64,000 nucleotides of DNA from Lepidodermella squamata (GCA_047495785.1 JBLDXI010000009.1:2914001-2978000); one strand, 5' to 3'. Counted from the stretch's first letter, positions 42,204 through 54,928 are shown. Numbers and translations are program-made. Notes: a model not told the origin generated them from the letters alone.

Positions 42204-42794
42204 AAGATTCACAATTTTCTCTCAATATCGAACAATCCCATGCAACTTCGGATGTAAAAAACTTTAAGACCCACACAAAACCTTGTAATAGATTCTTTAA
42301 TCTTGAGATTTGTACTCGGAACGCACTCGCGTGATGCCGCAAAATGGGTCAAATTTTCCAAAACAACAAGTCGAATAAAAGTCAGATGAATATTTAAAAG
42401 TATGAATCGATGCTCGTTTATAGTCGACCTTTTAGTAAGTGTACATGTTGTTTTTATATCGCTTTTGAGCTGCGATTCACAACGTCGTTCCTGTTGACCT
42501 GGATTTATAGTATATGCCGCGATAAGAATAATTAAACCTCTAATTGCCATTTGATATTTTCGAACCGGAGTTCGAAGTATTTACATTATTTACGTATTAT
42601 TTGTATTCCCGATTGCTTTCTAGAACCTTCTTGGCCAATTAGCTAATGATGGGTAGCTGCAAAAGAATGATCACTACAATTTGATAACTTGAGTTATATG
42701 ATTATTTTATGACTCCTAAAAGTACAGTGGTCTGGTTGGTTGGGTGGAAATAATAATCCACTCATACCTAATAGAAGGTGGAATAAAAGGCCGG

Positions 42795-44598
42795 ATGTTT
42801 TCCCTTTGTAAAACTTCGGGCATCTACCTTGCTGTTCTGGCGCAACTTGCTTCATTGATTGATGGGCAATCGAAATTCAGTCAGCGACCAGAGGCTTGTG
42901 GGGCAGTTTTAAGTAAGTCATACTTTCATAATTCAGCCGGCTAAAATAAGAGTTTGCAGTGAGCGAGCGAGATATCTCGTTGTCTGTATTTTCTGGGATC
43001 GAAACATGGCAAAGACCCCTACGAAACGCAAGCCTGCCCATAGTTGTTAATGTAACACTATCCCTCTCTGCGATTAATGAGCTGGTAAGTCTCTAGCCAC
43101 ATGTTTCAGCTGAACTACAGCTTTTTGGCCCAGATTGAGAAGGACAGGGCCATGCGCATATCTGGCTACCTTAACATGCGATGGTTTGACGAATTGCGTG
43201 TTTGGAATACGACCTTTCCATTCAACTGCATACCATACATAAGTTAGGAATCATCTGCTTTGCTTTGAAACCACTTGCATATTTGATCCGCAGTCATTCC
43301 TAAGGAACAAGTTTGGATCCCCCATGTAGCCTTGATAAATGCTGTCGACTACTACGCTCTTACATTGAATACCGCTGAAAAAGTGAGACTTCACAGCGAT
43401 GGATTCCTAACCTATAGTCCAGGTCGGTTAGGCTAATATTCACCCTATTTCTAATCTAATTAAAGCTTTCACAGGCGGTACTTTCACCGTGTTTTGCGAA
43501 TTCAAGCTTCGCCTGTAAGTTACGGACCTTGAACCTACTATCGTCAAATCCTTTTCTCAGGTTCCCTTTTGACGATCAAACTTGCGATTTGATTTTGGAA
43601 TCATGGCGCTATACGTCAATATTCTTGAAGTTTCGATTTGGGAAACCAAACGTATTCATCTACCAGTGGCAAGAAAACCAGCAATGGCAGCTGATTGATA
43701 CCTCGCAACGTCTGATCGACATTCCTTACTTCGAAGCGGAAAACAGCTTCGACAGGGTTTATAGTTGACCTTCAAAGTGCTTAATTCGTTAAAAATTACA
43801 ATTTTAAGGTTATTTTCACAATCCGACTGCGCAGGAAGTCATTCTACTATCTCTTTGCAATTGTTGTCCCTGGAATGATCATTTCGCTGACCCAAATATC
43901 CGTTTTTGTTCTGCCCGTAAGATCCTTCTCATTTCCATCCCTACTTATTCATAAGTGTATGTTTTGCTATACAGCTCGAAGAAGTCAACAAGATATACAT
44001 TCTATTCACCTGCCTACTGGCCTACTTAGTATTTGAGCTAATGATATTTGGTGACTTGCCCAGGTAGGGTAGATGAGGGTTGAGCGAACATTGCATTAAT
44101 TTATTCAATATGTTTTCAAGGTCAAGCGATCAGACACCTTTGCTTTCGATTTACATCAACGTCAGCATGCTTCTGATTGCTATGTCGATCTTAGGCGAGA
44201 GCGTTTGCTTTGGCTTTTTGCGTATGGCTAATACTACGGATTCAGAGGGTCCCATGGACTTGTCGCGGAACAGCCTTCTCGTTGCTGTTAGCATTGCGAA
44301 GATTTTCTTCATCCGCATCGACTATAAACAACTTGGACTTGACGACTTGGACGATCTTGAGCCCAAACTGACGTATGCAGCACATGAAACGTTGTCAGTT
44401 CTGAGCTTAGCTGAGGCAACCGTTGACAAGAGCCGGATTCGGAGTTGGAAGTTGATGAAACAGCGTAAAATGGAAATTTGCCGAGCACAATGGCGATTTC
44501 TTGCCTTTCTTGCTGACAGGGTTACTCTTTACGTCTATGCATTTTGCGTGATCTTTGCTCCCATTGTGATGTTTGCTATCATTCCCCGAGTGTGTTGA
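42795..44598 (+). CDS. Cys-loop ligand-gated ion channel subunit, subfamily II (LGIC-5)
   Basis: Nine exons: 42795-42912, 42960-43084, 43134-43242, 43294-43422, 43475-43514, 43561-43756, 43809-43916, 43975-44063 and 44121-44598, giving 463 aa. The domain order matches LGIC-4: signal peptide, WIPHVALINAVDYYAL, Cys-loop CEFKLRL-FPFDDQTC, M1 AIVVPGMIISLTQ, linker EEVNK and M2 CLLAYLVFELMIFGDLP. A glutamate replaces Leu/Gln at the 15' position of M2, as in LGIC-6, placing an acidic side chain toward the outer pore. Function is otherwise as for the other subunits. Confidence 0.9.
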
Positions 44599-45753
44599 AT
44601 TCCGCATTACCAGGTCTTCTTGGCTTTTGAATGGATGCACTACATTCTGAGAGCATTTTTTACTCATTGCAGCATAGCCTTATCTCCTCGCTATTAAAAT
44701 AAGCCGGATGATTGCTAATTTCTTCATCTTTGCCGCTTGAAAACAATAAAATATGGATTAAGGGATATCCACCTTGAAGAGTCATCGTGTTTCGATCGAT
44801 TGGGATCAGAGTCTCTGCTGATCTCAAGATGATCGGCGACTGAGATCCACAGGTACTTCCCTTCCCACTCGGAACGCTTTCGCTGCCGAGACGAGGCTCT
44901 TAATGAAACGATTTACTATTTGATGGCAAAAAGCATCACGAGCGCAAATCGATAATGCAACAAATTAGAAATGACCCACAGTTTGTATACCTTATTACGC
45001 TGGCTCATTGTTTATTTGGGACAGTTCAGAAACAGTAAGAATATCGTAGTTACCGAACCCGGGCCTAATGATACTCGAGGGAAAAGTAGGCTTCTGTTAG
45101 AGATAGGCTTATGCAATCTCAAAACCTAGCACAATGTTCGCAATTAAAATACAGATGTCATCATTATAGACAGGTTCCGCGTCGTCTTCGTCGTTCCTCC
45201 TCGCCTAATAGCTAAAAATTAAGAATAATTAGGAAAGCTACAACAAACCTACCGTGAATCGCAGATTATTAAATATCTTCAGGCATTTTCGTTTTAAAAC
45301 CGTTCAGCGCGTGCTTCTAGCTGCAGCAGAGCATACGTTTCGCACGTGCCGTAGTAGCCTAGACTAATATTCGAGATGTTCATCGACGAATTTCAATTAC
45401 CTAGGCTTCTAAATTCTGAATGAGGGGGGCTATATTTCGGTAACCAACGGTAATCAATGGTAATCAACTTCCTTTTCTGTCGCCAGTATTTTTGGCATTG
45501 ACAGCGTTTTGATCAAATCGCTCTTGCTAATTAGCTCCGCGAAAAACAAGCGAAGCGAAGCGTGCCATTGGGAATTTTCTACTCATCCATGTTTTAGGCG
45601 CATTCGTATCACTCATGTGGCCATTTTTTCGATCAATCATATGCATGTTGTCGATTGATTGCATCGAAGTCATGTTTTAGCTGTGCTATAAATTGCAGTG
45701 CCAATCAATTGCCCTCAAATAGTGATGCTCTTTCCCCCACTATCTAGTGGCTG
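44599..45753. other. Intergenic spacer between LGIC-5 and LGIC-6
   Basis: About 1.15 kb without a convincing ORF, RNA gene or repeat. An AATAAA signal for LGIC-5 lies near 44745. Short tandem duplications (GGTAACCAACGGTAATCAAT, near 45440) are present. The rest shows nothing recognisable. Confidence 0.4.
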
Positions 45754-47545
45754 ATGGCTTTTTACGTTCTAAGCTTGGCAATTTTGATCAGCAGCGCAAC
45801 GCTATGTAACGGGCAATCTAAGTTAAGCGAAAGACCAAGAGCCTGTTCCGCAGTCCCGGGTAAGTTAAAACAAACGTTTGATACAAACTGAAAATAGCTT
45901 CGCGTATGTATTGTGCATTCAGTCAGCGAGCAAAACATATCGCTTTCATTCTTCAATGGAGTCGAAACATGGCAGCGGCCTGTTCGAAACGCCAGCAAAC
46001 CTATCGTCATCAACGTCACACTGTCTCTATCATCTATAAACGAACTTGTTTGCGGGATAAAAAATTTATTCCTATGTTTTATCGTTTTCTTATAATAAGG
46101 TTGAGAAAGATAGAGCCTTGCGAATATCAGGCTACCTTAACATGCGATGGTTTGATGAGCTTCGCGTTTGGAATGCAACCTTCCCGTACAACTGCATACC
46201 CTATATCAGTTTGTCATAAAATTTCAACATTTTGATTTTGTTTCTATTGTTTTCGATGTTATAGTCCTTCCGAAGGATGAAGTTTGGATTCCTCATCTCG
46301 CTGTGATCAATGCTGTCGACTACTACGCTCTAACTCTCAACACAGCAGAGAAGATCAGACTTCACAGCGACGGCTTTATTTCGTACAGCCCTGGTACTTT
46401 GGTACGGAACCGAAATAAAAATGAAGGAATTAATTTATAGGAGGCACATTCACTGTATTTTGCGAGTTCAAATTACGCCTGTAAGTTTCAGAGTTCACTA
46501 TCGCTATATTTTACTCATATTTTACTTGTTATCAGATTCCCATTCGACGATCAGACCTGCGAAGTCATTTTGGAATCTTGGCGCTACACTTCGATTTTTC
46601 TAAAATTCCGATTCGGAAAGCCTAATGTGTTTATATATCAATGGCAGGAGAATCAACAATGGGAGTTACTTGATACCTCACAACGCATGATTGATATTCC
46701 CTACTTCGAAGCAGAAAACAGCTTTGACAGAGTATGAGTTTATTCTATTCGACGACTTATAATTCGTTATTCAATTTTCACAGGCTATATTCACCATTCG
46801 ATTAAGGAGGAAGTCGTTTTACTACCTATTTGCGATTGTTTGTCCCGGTTTGATAATTTCACTCACGCAGATATCAGTCTTTGTTCTGCCGGTATGTTCA
46901 ATCAAAGATGTATTCCATCCATGGTTAAGCAATTTACTTTGCACAGCTGCAAGAGGTCAACAAAATCTACATCTTGTTCACGTGCTTACTCGCTTACTTG
47001 GTGTTTGAGTTGATGATTTTCGGTGACTTGCCAAGGTTTGTATTCTATATTCCCACGAAGGCAACCATAAATTTTCGCTTTTTAGGTCAAGTGAGCAGAC
47101 GCCGTTACTGTCGATCTACATCAATGCCAGTATGTTTTTCATCACACTATCGATCTTGGGCGAGAGCGTTTGTTTTGCCTTACTGCGTATGGCGAACTCG
47201 ACCAACCTGGATGGCCCAGTCGAGATATCTCCAAGTTGCCTAAATTTCGCTGTCGCTCTTGCTAAAATGATGTGCATTCGCATTGACTACAAGCAACTTG
47301 GACTACTGCGAGCTGAAATGACAAATGGCGATGTAATGAAAGAAAAGGTATCAGTCATTAGCCTGGCTGATGCTTCCGCCGGCCAGCGAACTTGGAAGAT
47401 GATGAAGAAGCGAAAGGTGGAGACATGCCGCGCCAAATGGCGATTCCTCGCATTTCTAGCGGATAGACTTACTCTATATATTTACGCATTTTGCGTCATT
47501 TTAGCGCCCATTGTTCTGTTTGCTATTGTACCGCATTTTTGCTAA
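45754..47545 (+). CDS. Cys-loop ligand-gated ion channel subunit, subfamily II (LGIC-6)
   Basis: Nine exons: 45754-45859, 45923-46047, 46100-46208, 46265-46393, 46441-46480, 46536-46731, 46784-46891, 46947-47035 and 47086-47545, giving 453 aa. Very close to LGIC-5: WIPHLAVINAVDYYAL, Cys-loop CEFKLRL-FPFDDQTC, M1 AIVCPGLIISLTQ, linker QEVNK, M2 CLLAYLVFELMIFGDLP with Glu at 15', and a basic segment before M4. This pair is probably the most recent duplication in the cluster. No vicinal cysteines occur in loop C. Confidence 0.9.
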
Positions 47546-47872
47546 TTTTCATCAACAAAAAGGTACACTATACCGGCCAAAAATGCAGTAAATAATTCGA
47601 TTTTCGTTAATCAATTCTCTCTTCCGAATGGGCGTGGCTTACCAGGCAGCTGAGTACTGCCCAGCATCCCGTGCATTCACAGGTAGTCATATATTGACCG
47701 GATTCCAGCCGATTACGCGCTATTGAGGCAGCCACGCTGCAAATTGGGTCGCCTGGCAACGCGCATGTGAATACAATACAGCTTAGTTTCATGTTTTTCA
47801 CCCACTGCGCGAGGCTTATACTGGCGGCTTTATTAGCGCATCGAACTTCGAATATTATTCGAAAATCAGAAC

Positions 47873-49720
47873 ATGTCTGCTTACCGGCAGCGATCTTCGA
47901 AAAGTAACGTTCTTCTTATCATTCTTTGCAGCTCATTATATCGAATTTTCCTTTCAGATGTGTCTTTCGATCCCTACTTAACATCCCATAAGGAGGATTA
48001 TTACAATAAACAATCGAATATTAATTGTGATCCTTACTTCAAGAAGTAAGGCTCCTGGTTGATTTAAATTCCATTTTCATTTTCGTATTTTCAGCCAAGA
48101 ACGAGGTCTTGATCGGCTATGGGCCTATACTAGCGCCACGTCAGGCCCTGATAAGAAGGCCACCTCATCTTACACTTACGAATTCGGAAGCAATACCAGA
48201 AGTCGCGACTACTCGAAAAGTCATGGACCCAGGCCGCAGGTTAGACCGTCAACGACGTTCCACGAGACCGAGCGCCAATTAGATCAGGCCGTACAAAAGG
48301 TATTCAGGCCGACTAGTGAGTATAGAGATCAGTACCTCGGGACAAGACAAGCAGTGCAGCCAGCCCATAGCTACGGCGTACAATTTAGCGACAAATTCGA
48401 TGTTAACAATGTACCGAGAGATGCTCGTTCGAGTCAGCATAGAGTACACGATTTGCAGCCTCATGCGAAGAATCCTTATCTAAGCAATCCTGAAGGTACT
48501 CGATTTGAGAATGCTAAAAATGATGCACTGAAAACCGGCATTGGTAATACTTTCATTCACACATGTTTCATTTCCACTACTTTCGCACTAATCACTTATT
48601 AGTTCCTACAACACTGCCGAAATCGGCGTCTTCTTCGAATATTGCCTCTCGCATCACTCGCGAGGAGAGCACAACGTACGGTGCCACACACTGTCGTCCA
48701 CACACGGGAGTTTGCGTTCATGCGAGGCCCCAGAATTTCTCGCAACCAGCATACGCTGCTCCGTTTGATCCTAAATCAATTCCGCCGCCTGCATATGGTA
48801 TATACTACGACCTGTTATAGCTTTCCCTCTCACCTTGCGCCTGTTTTTACCTAATGCTTTCGCTTTGCTTGACAGAATGACATCTTGTGTTGGTTTAACA
48901 CCCCTTAATTTTTGCGCTTTCATCAGACCGGCCTCCTAGTTCGCAATATCGACCTGTGGGTGATCAGCGCCCGGGCTCGACGCTTGGTAGGCCATCATCT
49001 AATTACGGGCTACGCTCAGCATTGCGCACTAACCGCCCCGCTTCGTCGCTGTCTACCACCCGATCACCCACACCTAATAATGCACAAGAAGTCGTCGTAA
49101 CAGACGAACCTAATAATGATGAATTTCGTGTTGAATCCGCTACAGTTCCCCACTACTACAATGACCCAGAGTATGACCGCAACAATTTGATCCAGAATCA
49201 GTACTACGAGCCTTCACCGAGGTTTTCTCAATCTTTTGCTGATGGAGCAAGGCCGAGCTCGCCGCCGCCAATGCCATCCCCACCGAAAACAAGTCAAGGT
49301 TTTAGGCCAAGGCCTCCATCACCCCCCAGCGCGAGAAGAGCCCCGTCACCTCCTCCACAGAGGCGCGTACCTTCTCCACCACCCCAGAGGCGATCATCAA
49401 CTCCTCCGCCAGAGCGGTCGAGAGGCCGGCCGGAAAATCCCTACGGAGCGATCCCTCACGTTCCTATGAAACACATGCCTGATCCGGACCCGAATGATCC
49501 TCGATTCGATATGGGCGACCAACCCGCACCGACCGCATCTTACTACAACAACCGTCTCGCCTACGAAGCTCCAACTACAACAGGCGTCCCGAACAAGCGA
49601 CCTGGCAAAAATGGTGGCGGGGGTGGGAGTGATAAGCTGGACATGGCAGGCATCGAAGCCATGCTCCGAGAAGCAGAGTCTCTTACGCAAAATATTCGAT
49701 ATGATGTTTCGAAATACTAA
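47873..49720 (+). CDS. Proline-rich, low-complexity protein of unknown function (518 aa)
   Basis: Five exons: 47873-47903, 47958-48045, 48095-48543, 48603-48797 and 48927-49720, phases all consistent. The sequence is mostly disordered: Ser/Tyr/Arg/Gln-rich in the first half, then repeats of PSPPPQRRxPSPP type (about residues 360-400) and a Gly run. The last 27 residues (beginning LDMAGIEAMLREAES) form a predicted acidic helix, the only compact-looking motif. The Pro-rich blocks could bind SH3 or WW domains, suggesting a cytoskeletal or junctional scaffold (inference). No signal peptide or membrane helix. A polyadenylation signal AATAAA follows at 49874-49879. Confidence 0.78.
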
Positions 49721-50896
49721 AAAAATCTCTTTTACGTTGTGTTGCCACAGTTGCTTCAGAGTTCGCTGTGTATTTATATTTTAGTTGATGTTTCAGAAGA
49801 GCTATTTCATGGCCCTTGAACTTTGATAAATATTTCCTGACAATTTGCCTTGTCACGTAGAGTGAGAAACCAGAATAAATGTGATATTTCAAACTCGAGT
49901 GCATTTGACTGTTAACAAATGAAAAGTGGGGTTTGGCGTATTTTCTGTGATCTCCAGCAAATGGCAAAAAGTGTGTTCAATTGAAGAGGGACGAATCGAA
50001 ATGAGTCGAACGAATTGAAATCCCAAATGTTCTTACTCGGTTTTTCTTGAGGGCTTTGAATTTTCAAAATGCAGTCCTCTCATCCACTTCGAAAGACGGG
50101 AAATTGATCAATTCAGCTAATAAACAGACTGGGGTGGTTCATCTTTATTTTTCCATCTTATAATGAGCTTTCAAAATTGATAAAGTATTAATTGCGAGCC
50201 TGTTGTAGAAAAGCCTTGGTCGCCCTTGGAAACCTGTTCGTACGTCAAAGAAACCGAAATTTCTGGCAATAAAAACAATCAATCGAAACAACATACGAGT
50301 TATAGCGGCAAAACCGGAAAATTTTTTATATTTCTTCGTCAAAAAATTCTAAAAACGAACGATAAAAAAAAATATTTAAATATCAATAATGTGATGATCA
50401 ATAATGTAACTTGTAACTCTGACTCATGGACCGAGAGCACCTTCGGGTGGAAGGTCGATAAACAATAAATCTAAAATTTTGCCAATGAATGCCAATATAT
50501 TTTAGCTGTGTGTTCTGACTTTCTTACGGTAATGCTTTGGCAGTTAATCATCATATCAGCATGCATTCTAGTGACTTGTCGATATGCTTAAACAATGAAG
50601 TTGTTGGTACTTAAGAGCGGAGTTCTCACGCATTAACGGGGTATAATGCGTACAACCTGCAGATCTAAAACTTCAGAGCGCTGCTGGTCAAGAGTCGTCG
50701 GTTATTAACACGCATTAACAGCTCAACATCTCTGCAGCACGCGTCGGTGGAACAACAACACAATGTCTACGCGCCTCGCCCCCTAACAATAGTAGTGAGT
50801 GCGGGGGTTTTACACCAGTGTAAGCGAGTGAACCAAGTCGGGTTCTCGTGTTTTCAAAATCGGTGCAATATCGCCACTAGATACAATCACTATAAT
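49721..50896. other. Intergenic region before the EB-module cluster
   Basis: About 1.2 kb, AT-rich, with no convincing ORF or RNA gene. It holds the 3' untranslated region of the proline-rich gene and presumably the promoter of the EB cluster. Confidence 0.35.
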
Positions 50897-52241
50897 ATGC
50901 CCACTTACTTCGCAGTCGCCCTGTTTGGGCTAACCATTGTCCATTTTTCCGTGGCCGCCTCTCTGTTTGACGGATGCATCTCAAGCAAAGATTGCCCAGT
51001 CAACGCAGAGTGTCGCATCCTGTCTCCGAGTTGCAGCAAAGGAACTTGCGTTTGCATCCCCGGTTTCGTTGAACAGCTCAATAGCGCTACCAATACCTAC
51101 ACATGCAAACGAAGTAATATCCCTTGAGGCATTTCAACATTCATTTTTAATCAAATTTTTAGGCGTAATGTATGGCGGAAGTTGTAAATCCAGTTCTGAC
51201 GTTTGCGTCACAGCAAACTCAGACTGCATCGGCGGCACTTGTAAATGCCTTGATGCTTACAAAATCGGGCCAGGCGACAATAAGTACACATGCACAATTG
51301 GCACCCAGCCTATCGGTGGATCTTGCAAAACTGCTCAAGAATGCTACGATTTTGGCAATATGCAATGCAAAAAAGGCACCTGCGATTGCGCGGATGGTTA
51401 CACTGCCTATGACAAATATCGATGCGCGAGAAGTAGGACATTCACATATTGAACCATCCACTCTTTTATTCCACTTACCCTCGTAGGAAATGTTGGTGAT
51501 AAATGTGGTAATGATCGCGATTGCTGGGCTATGCCTAATACCTGGTGCAATAATGGTGTTTGTGACTGTAAACCTGGATCGCAGAAGAAGAAGGTCACTC
51601 TGCCCCAGCCGGTGGTTTACTTCAACCCGGCGTATGACAACGTTGCCACGGGTTACGCCTGTTTCGCGGGTACTAACCCTGGTGGGGAGGGCGATACATG
51701 CTTTTCGGGAGATGACTATCTAGTCGTTTCTGACCTGTTCCCTGCAACAACCCCGGCTCCCACTACTACTACTATTAAGACCACCACCACGACAACAACT
51801 ACTACTACCACTACTCCACCACCGGACGTACCCGTGGCGGATTCTCCGTCCGCAGGAGACGCTCCTGCAGCTGCTCCGGAAGTTTTCATGGAGGAAGGTG
51901 AGCCCACTGCGGAGCCGGCACCGGCCCCAGCTGAAGAAACTACAACGACGACGACAACAACCACGACAAAACCGACTACTACAACCACCACTCTGCCCCC
52001 AGTTACTACCCTGGCGCCTCTTAAGGTGCAGCCAATCACCCTTTGCGCGGCACCCTTCCAGTGTACCTATTGCACGGTGGATAAACCAATCTGTGCCCGT
52101 AAGTTGGGTTGAATTAATGTCTTTTATAGATCTGGTATCCTGTTTTTTCTAGGTATGAACCCAGTTTACGTGCAGGGCGCGAGCAGTTTAGGATTCAACA
52201 TCTTCGCTATCGTTGTTTCGTCAATTTTTGTTATGCTTTAA
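50897..52241 (+). CDS. EB-module-type cysteine-rich surface protein with mucin-like Thr tracts (EB-A)
   Basis: Four exons: 50897-51113, 51163-51432, 51487-52098 and 52153-52241, giving 395 aa. A signal peptide (MPTYFAVALFGLTIVHFSVA) is followed by three or four cysteine-rich repeats of EB-module type (C-x-C-x-GF/GY endings such as GTCVCIPGF, GTCKCLDAY, GTCDCADGY). A Thr/Pro/Ala-rich stalk with two poly-Thr tracts follows, then a conserved block (CAAPFQCTYCTVDKPICAR) shared with EB-B and EB-C. The hydrophobic C-terminus (SLGFNIFAIVVSSIFVML) suggests a GPI anchor. Probably extracellular, perhaps epithelial or cuticle-associated (inference). Confidence 0.85.
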
Positions 52242-52608
52242 ATTTTATATTATATTACACTGCTGACGGTTTCCAATTCTGTAACTTATGGTCCTAATTG
52301 ATGTGTCAAGTTTTTAATTAATAATTTTTATCATGATTTAATGCGAGATGAAAATAAAAAACCTACTCGTTTGCCATTCATGGGATTTATGATAAAACAA
52401 TACAAACGTGTGAACGTTAGACCCTTCTGCTTTTCGCGCACGACCTACGCGCTAGCTTTGTTTGGCGCTTACACTCAAGAAAAGCCATCGTCACGCACTT
52501 TCCCATCACAATTGCTACATATTGTATCCTGCCGCTGCTACAACTCACGCCTCTTTTTACTATATACTGGGTATATACTACGGCAGGGTATAATTATATC
52601 GTAAAATT

Positions 52609-53820
52609 ATGAAAATTTTCCTTCTTTTATTCACCATTGCTGTTTATGAATTCGGTACGACAAACCAACAACAGACCAGGGCGTCTGGTGGTCGTAAAGT
52701 TCTTGTGTATGACCGATGCACTTCGAACAGCCAGTGTACAGCTCCTAATTCATACTGTCAAATCATCTCGCCAACATGCGGCGCTGGAACCTGTATGTGT
52801 ATCGAGTCTTTCGAAACCGATGACTACCGCATCTGGTGCAAACGCTCTGTTTACAACGACCAGTATTGCCGCGAACGTTACGATAACTGCAACGATCCTA
52901 ATGCTGAATGTGTGAATGCAAAGTGCGTGTGCAAAGACGGCTTTAAATACGCCGCTTATGGGAAAGAATGTGTTCCAACTTTTAAGGTGAACATTTTTGC
53001 GCATCTTTCGTTTCTTTCACTTTTTATAATATAGACTAAAGGCAATAATGAAAAGTGTACATCCGCCACTGATTGCTACAACGAACTGGTTTGCAACAAT
53101 GGAACTTGTTTGTGCCCAACTGGGACCAGAGTTCGGAAGAACAATAACTACTTCTGTGATCCAAGTAAGGATTGAAACCGTGTTGCTAAACGTAAATCAA
53201 ACATGAAACGTTCAGTTAAGTATGGCGACGCGTGTGTGAACAATGCTGATTGCTCCTATTACTCGAACATGATTTGCAGTAAGAGCAAATGCATTTGCCG
53301 AACCGGTTCTGGCCCCCTGGATGTTAGCATCTTAACTTCATCGGTTTACGCGAACACCCCGACTTTCGGCCAGGCTACTTTGTGCTATAAAGGAGGAGGT
53401 AAAACCTTAATATTCAACTTTTGAGTTATTATGTCTACTTCATCATAGAAACTCCAAGTGCAGAGGCAAAACCTTGCAATATTTACAAGGAATTGGGGAA
53501 CATCACGTAACAAATCATAATTCCTAATATGTTGCATTTTTCAATGATGAATTTAACCCTAGGTACTGCCAATATCCCTTACATTGCAGATTTTGCAGTT
53601 ATCGCTTCCTTTGCGTCCGTAAGTGGGCAAACATTTTTTTCTACCATTCAAATTTGATTATCACTTCACAGGGCCCGTTCTAGCATTCAAGTCAAGCCAG
53701 GCAGTACACAATTCAAGCTTGTCTCCCGTTTTGTTAACATTAATAGTTACTTACGTCCTATGCTCATTTTTCATGTCTACTTACGAAAAGGTTTTGAAAG
53801 TTCGGAAGTTTCAAACTTAA
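52609..53820 (+). CDS. EB-module-type cysteine-rich surface protein (EB-B)
   Basis: Six exons: 52609-52986, 53035-53164, 53216-53398, 53449-53506, 53563-53618 and 53672-53820, giving 317 aa. A signal peptide (MKIFLLLFTIAVYEFG) precedes EB-type repeats (GTCMCIESF, KCVCKDGF, GTCLCPTGT, KCICRTGSG) and the family block CQYPLHCRFCSYRFLCVR. The C-terminus is hydrophobic (PVLLTLIVTYVLCSFFM) with a basic tail, so it may be a transmembrane anchor rather than GPI. It lacks the Thr stalk of EB-A. The stop is only 62 bp before the EB-C start. Confidence 0.82.
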
Positions 53821-53882
53821 CAGAATTAAATTCTTATAGATTTGCGTAAATATTTCACTTTTTTATTTTAGATTTTTATTAA

Positions 53883-54928
53883 ATGCGATTGGATGGCAAA
53901 TTTGTTGGCCCACTCTCTGTGATATTTATTATTATTCCTCTAGTCATCGAATCAGCTTTCATCTACGAGCAATGTCGGAAGCAGAAAGACTGTGAACTCA
54001 AAAATAGTCAAGTATTTTTCTTGGAATTACCCAAATTCATGATCAGGAAATTTTTTCAGTGTTCAATTCTATCCCCGACCTGTTCAGTCGGTAGTTGTGT
54101 TTGTACGCCGGGTTTCGGACCTGACGTCAATTTCACGACTTGTAAACGCATTGTTCGAGGTCTAGGCTCGTCCTGCTATCCAAACGACGATGTTTGCGTA
54201 GTCGAAGACTCTTACTGCTCAGAAGAATCTGGATACCTTTGCTCCTGTAAGCCTGGGTTCAAACAGCATCCTACTCATCAAAAATGTGTCCCGCAAAGGA
54301 TGTCGTCTGGTCTTGGAAGGTCTTGCACAAACTCAAACGAATGCTTCACCGGAATGGAATGTGACCGCTCAACTCGAACTTGCAACTGCAAAATCGGCTT
54401 TGCAGTAGTCGATGATTACGAATGCGCCCCAAGTAAGCTCCTATTTAGTACCAAATTCCTAAATCCTTATAGGGTGTAACTCCAGGGTTGTACGGAGGGG
54501 TGTGTTCAAGGAATGAAGACTGTACTCAAACTGCAAATGGAGCTTGTGTAAATGAGTCCTGTAAATGTGCCCTTGCAGCCACCGCCCGTCTCACAAATTT
54601 CGAGATCTCACCTCATGTTTATGAAACTAGAATAATATGCTTCGCATGGGCTGTTACTCCGCGATCGGAAGGAGAGGAATGCAACCTTGACCCAGATGAT
54701 GGCCCTCTCGTCTATTGCAAAAACCCTTTTGTCTGCTTGTTCTGCAACTCAAAGTCAATATGTGCTCGTAAGGAGTGATTGTTTTATTTCGCAAGTCATA
54801 GACTAATCTCAAACTTAATAGGGCCGGTGCCTCCTTTTGGGAGGCCCAGAAATAGCAGCTGGACAATCGGCAATCAATATAGGCTGGCTTTTGTAATTTT
54901 TACACTAGTTTGCACTAGTAGCGTTTGA
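53883..54928 (+). CDS. EB-module-type cysteine-rich surface protein (EB-C)
   Basis: Exons 53883-54011, 54060-54432, 54486-54767 and 54822-54928, giving 296 aa. The 48-nt first intron has a length divisible by three and leaves the frame open; it is recognised because splicing restores the QCSILSPTCS block shared with EB-A. Signal peptide, EB-type repeats (GSCVCTPGFG, LCSCKPGF, RTCNCKIGF), family block CKNPFVCLFCNSKSICAR and hydrophobic C-terminus (LAFVIFTLVCTSSV). The stop lies 19 bp from the convergent LRR gene. A pyrimidine-rich TTTTTATTTTAG lies about 12 bp before the ATG and could be a trans- or cis-splice acceptor. Confidence 0.82.

Noticed and set aside
48563-48854. Separate small genes inside the proline-rich gene
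   Set aside because: Exon pieces or out-of-frame readings of the 47873-49720 gene, whose splice phases all agree.
51716-52039. Minus-strand 107-aa Val-rich ORF
   Set aside because: Complement of the poly-Thr repeat tracts of EB-A; no independent support.
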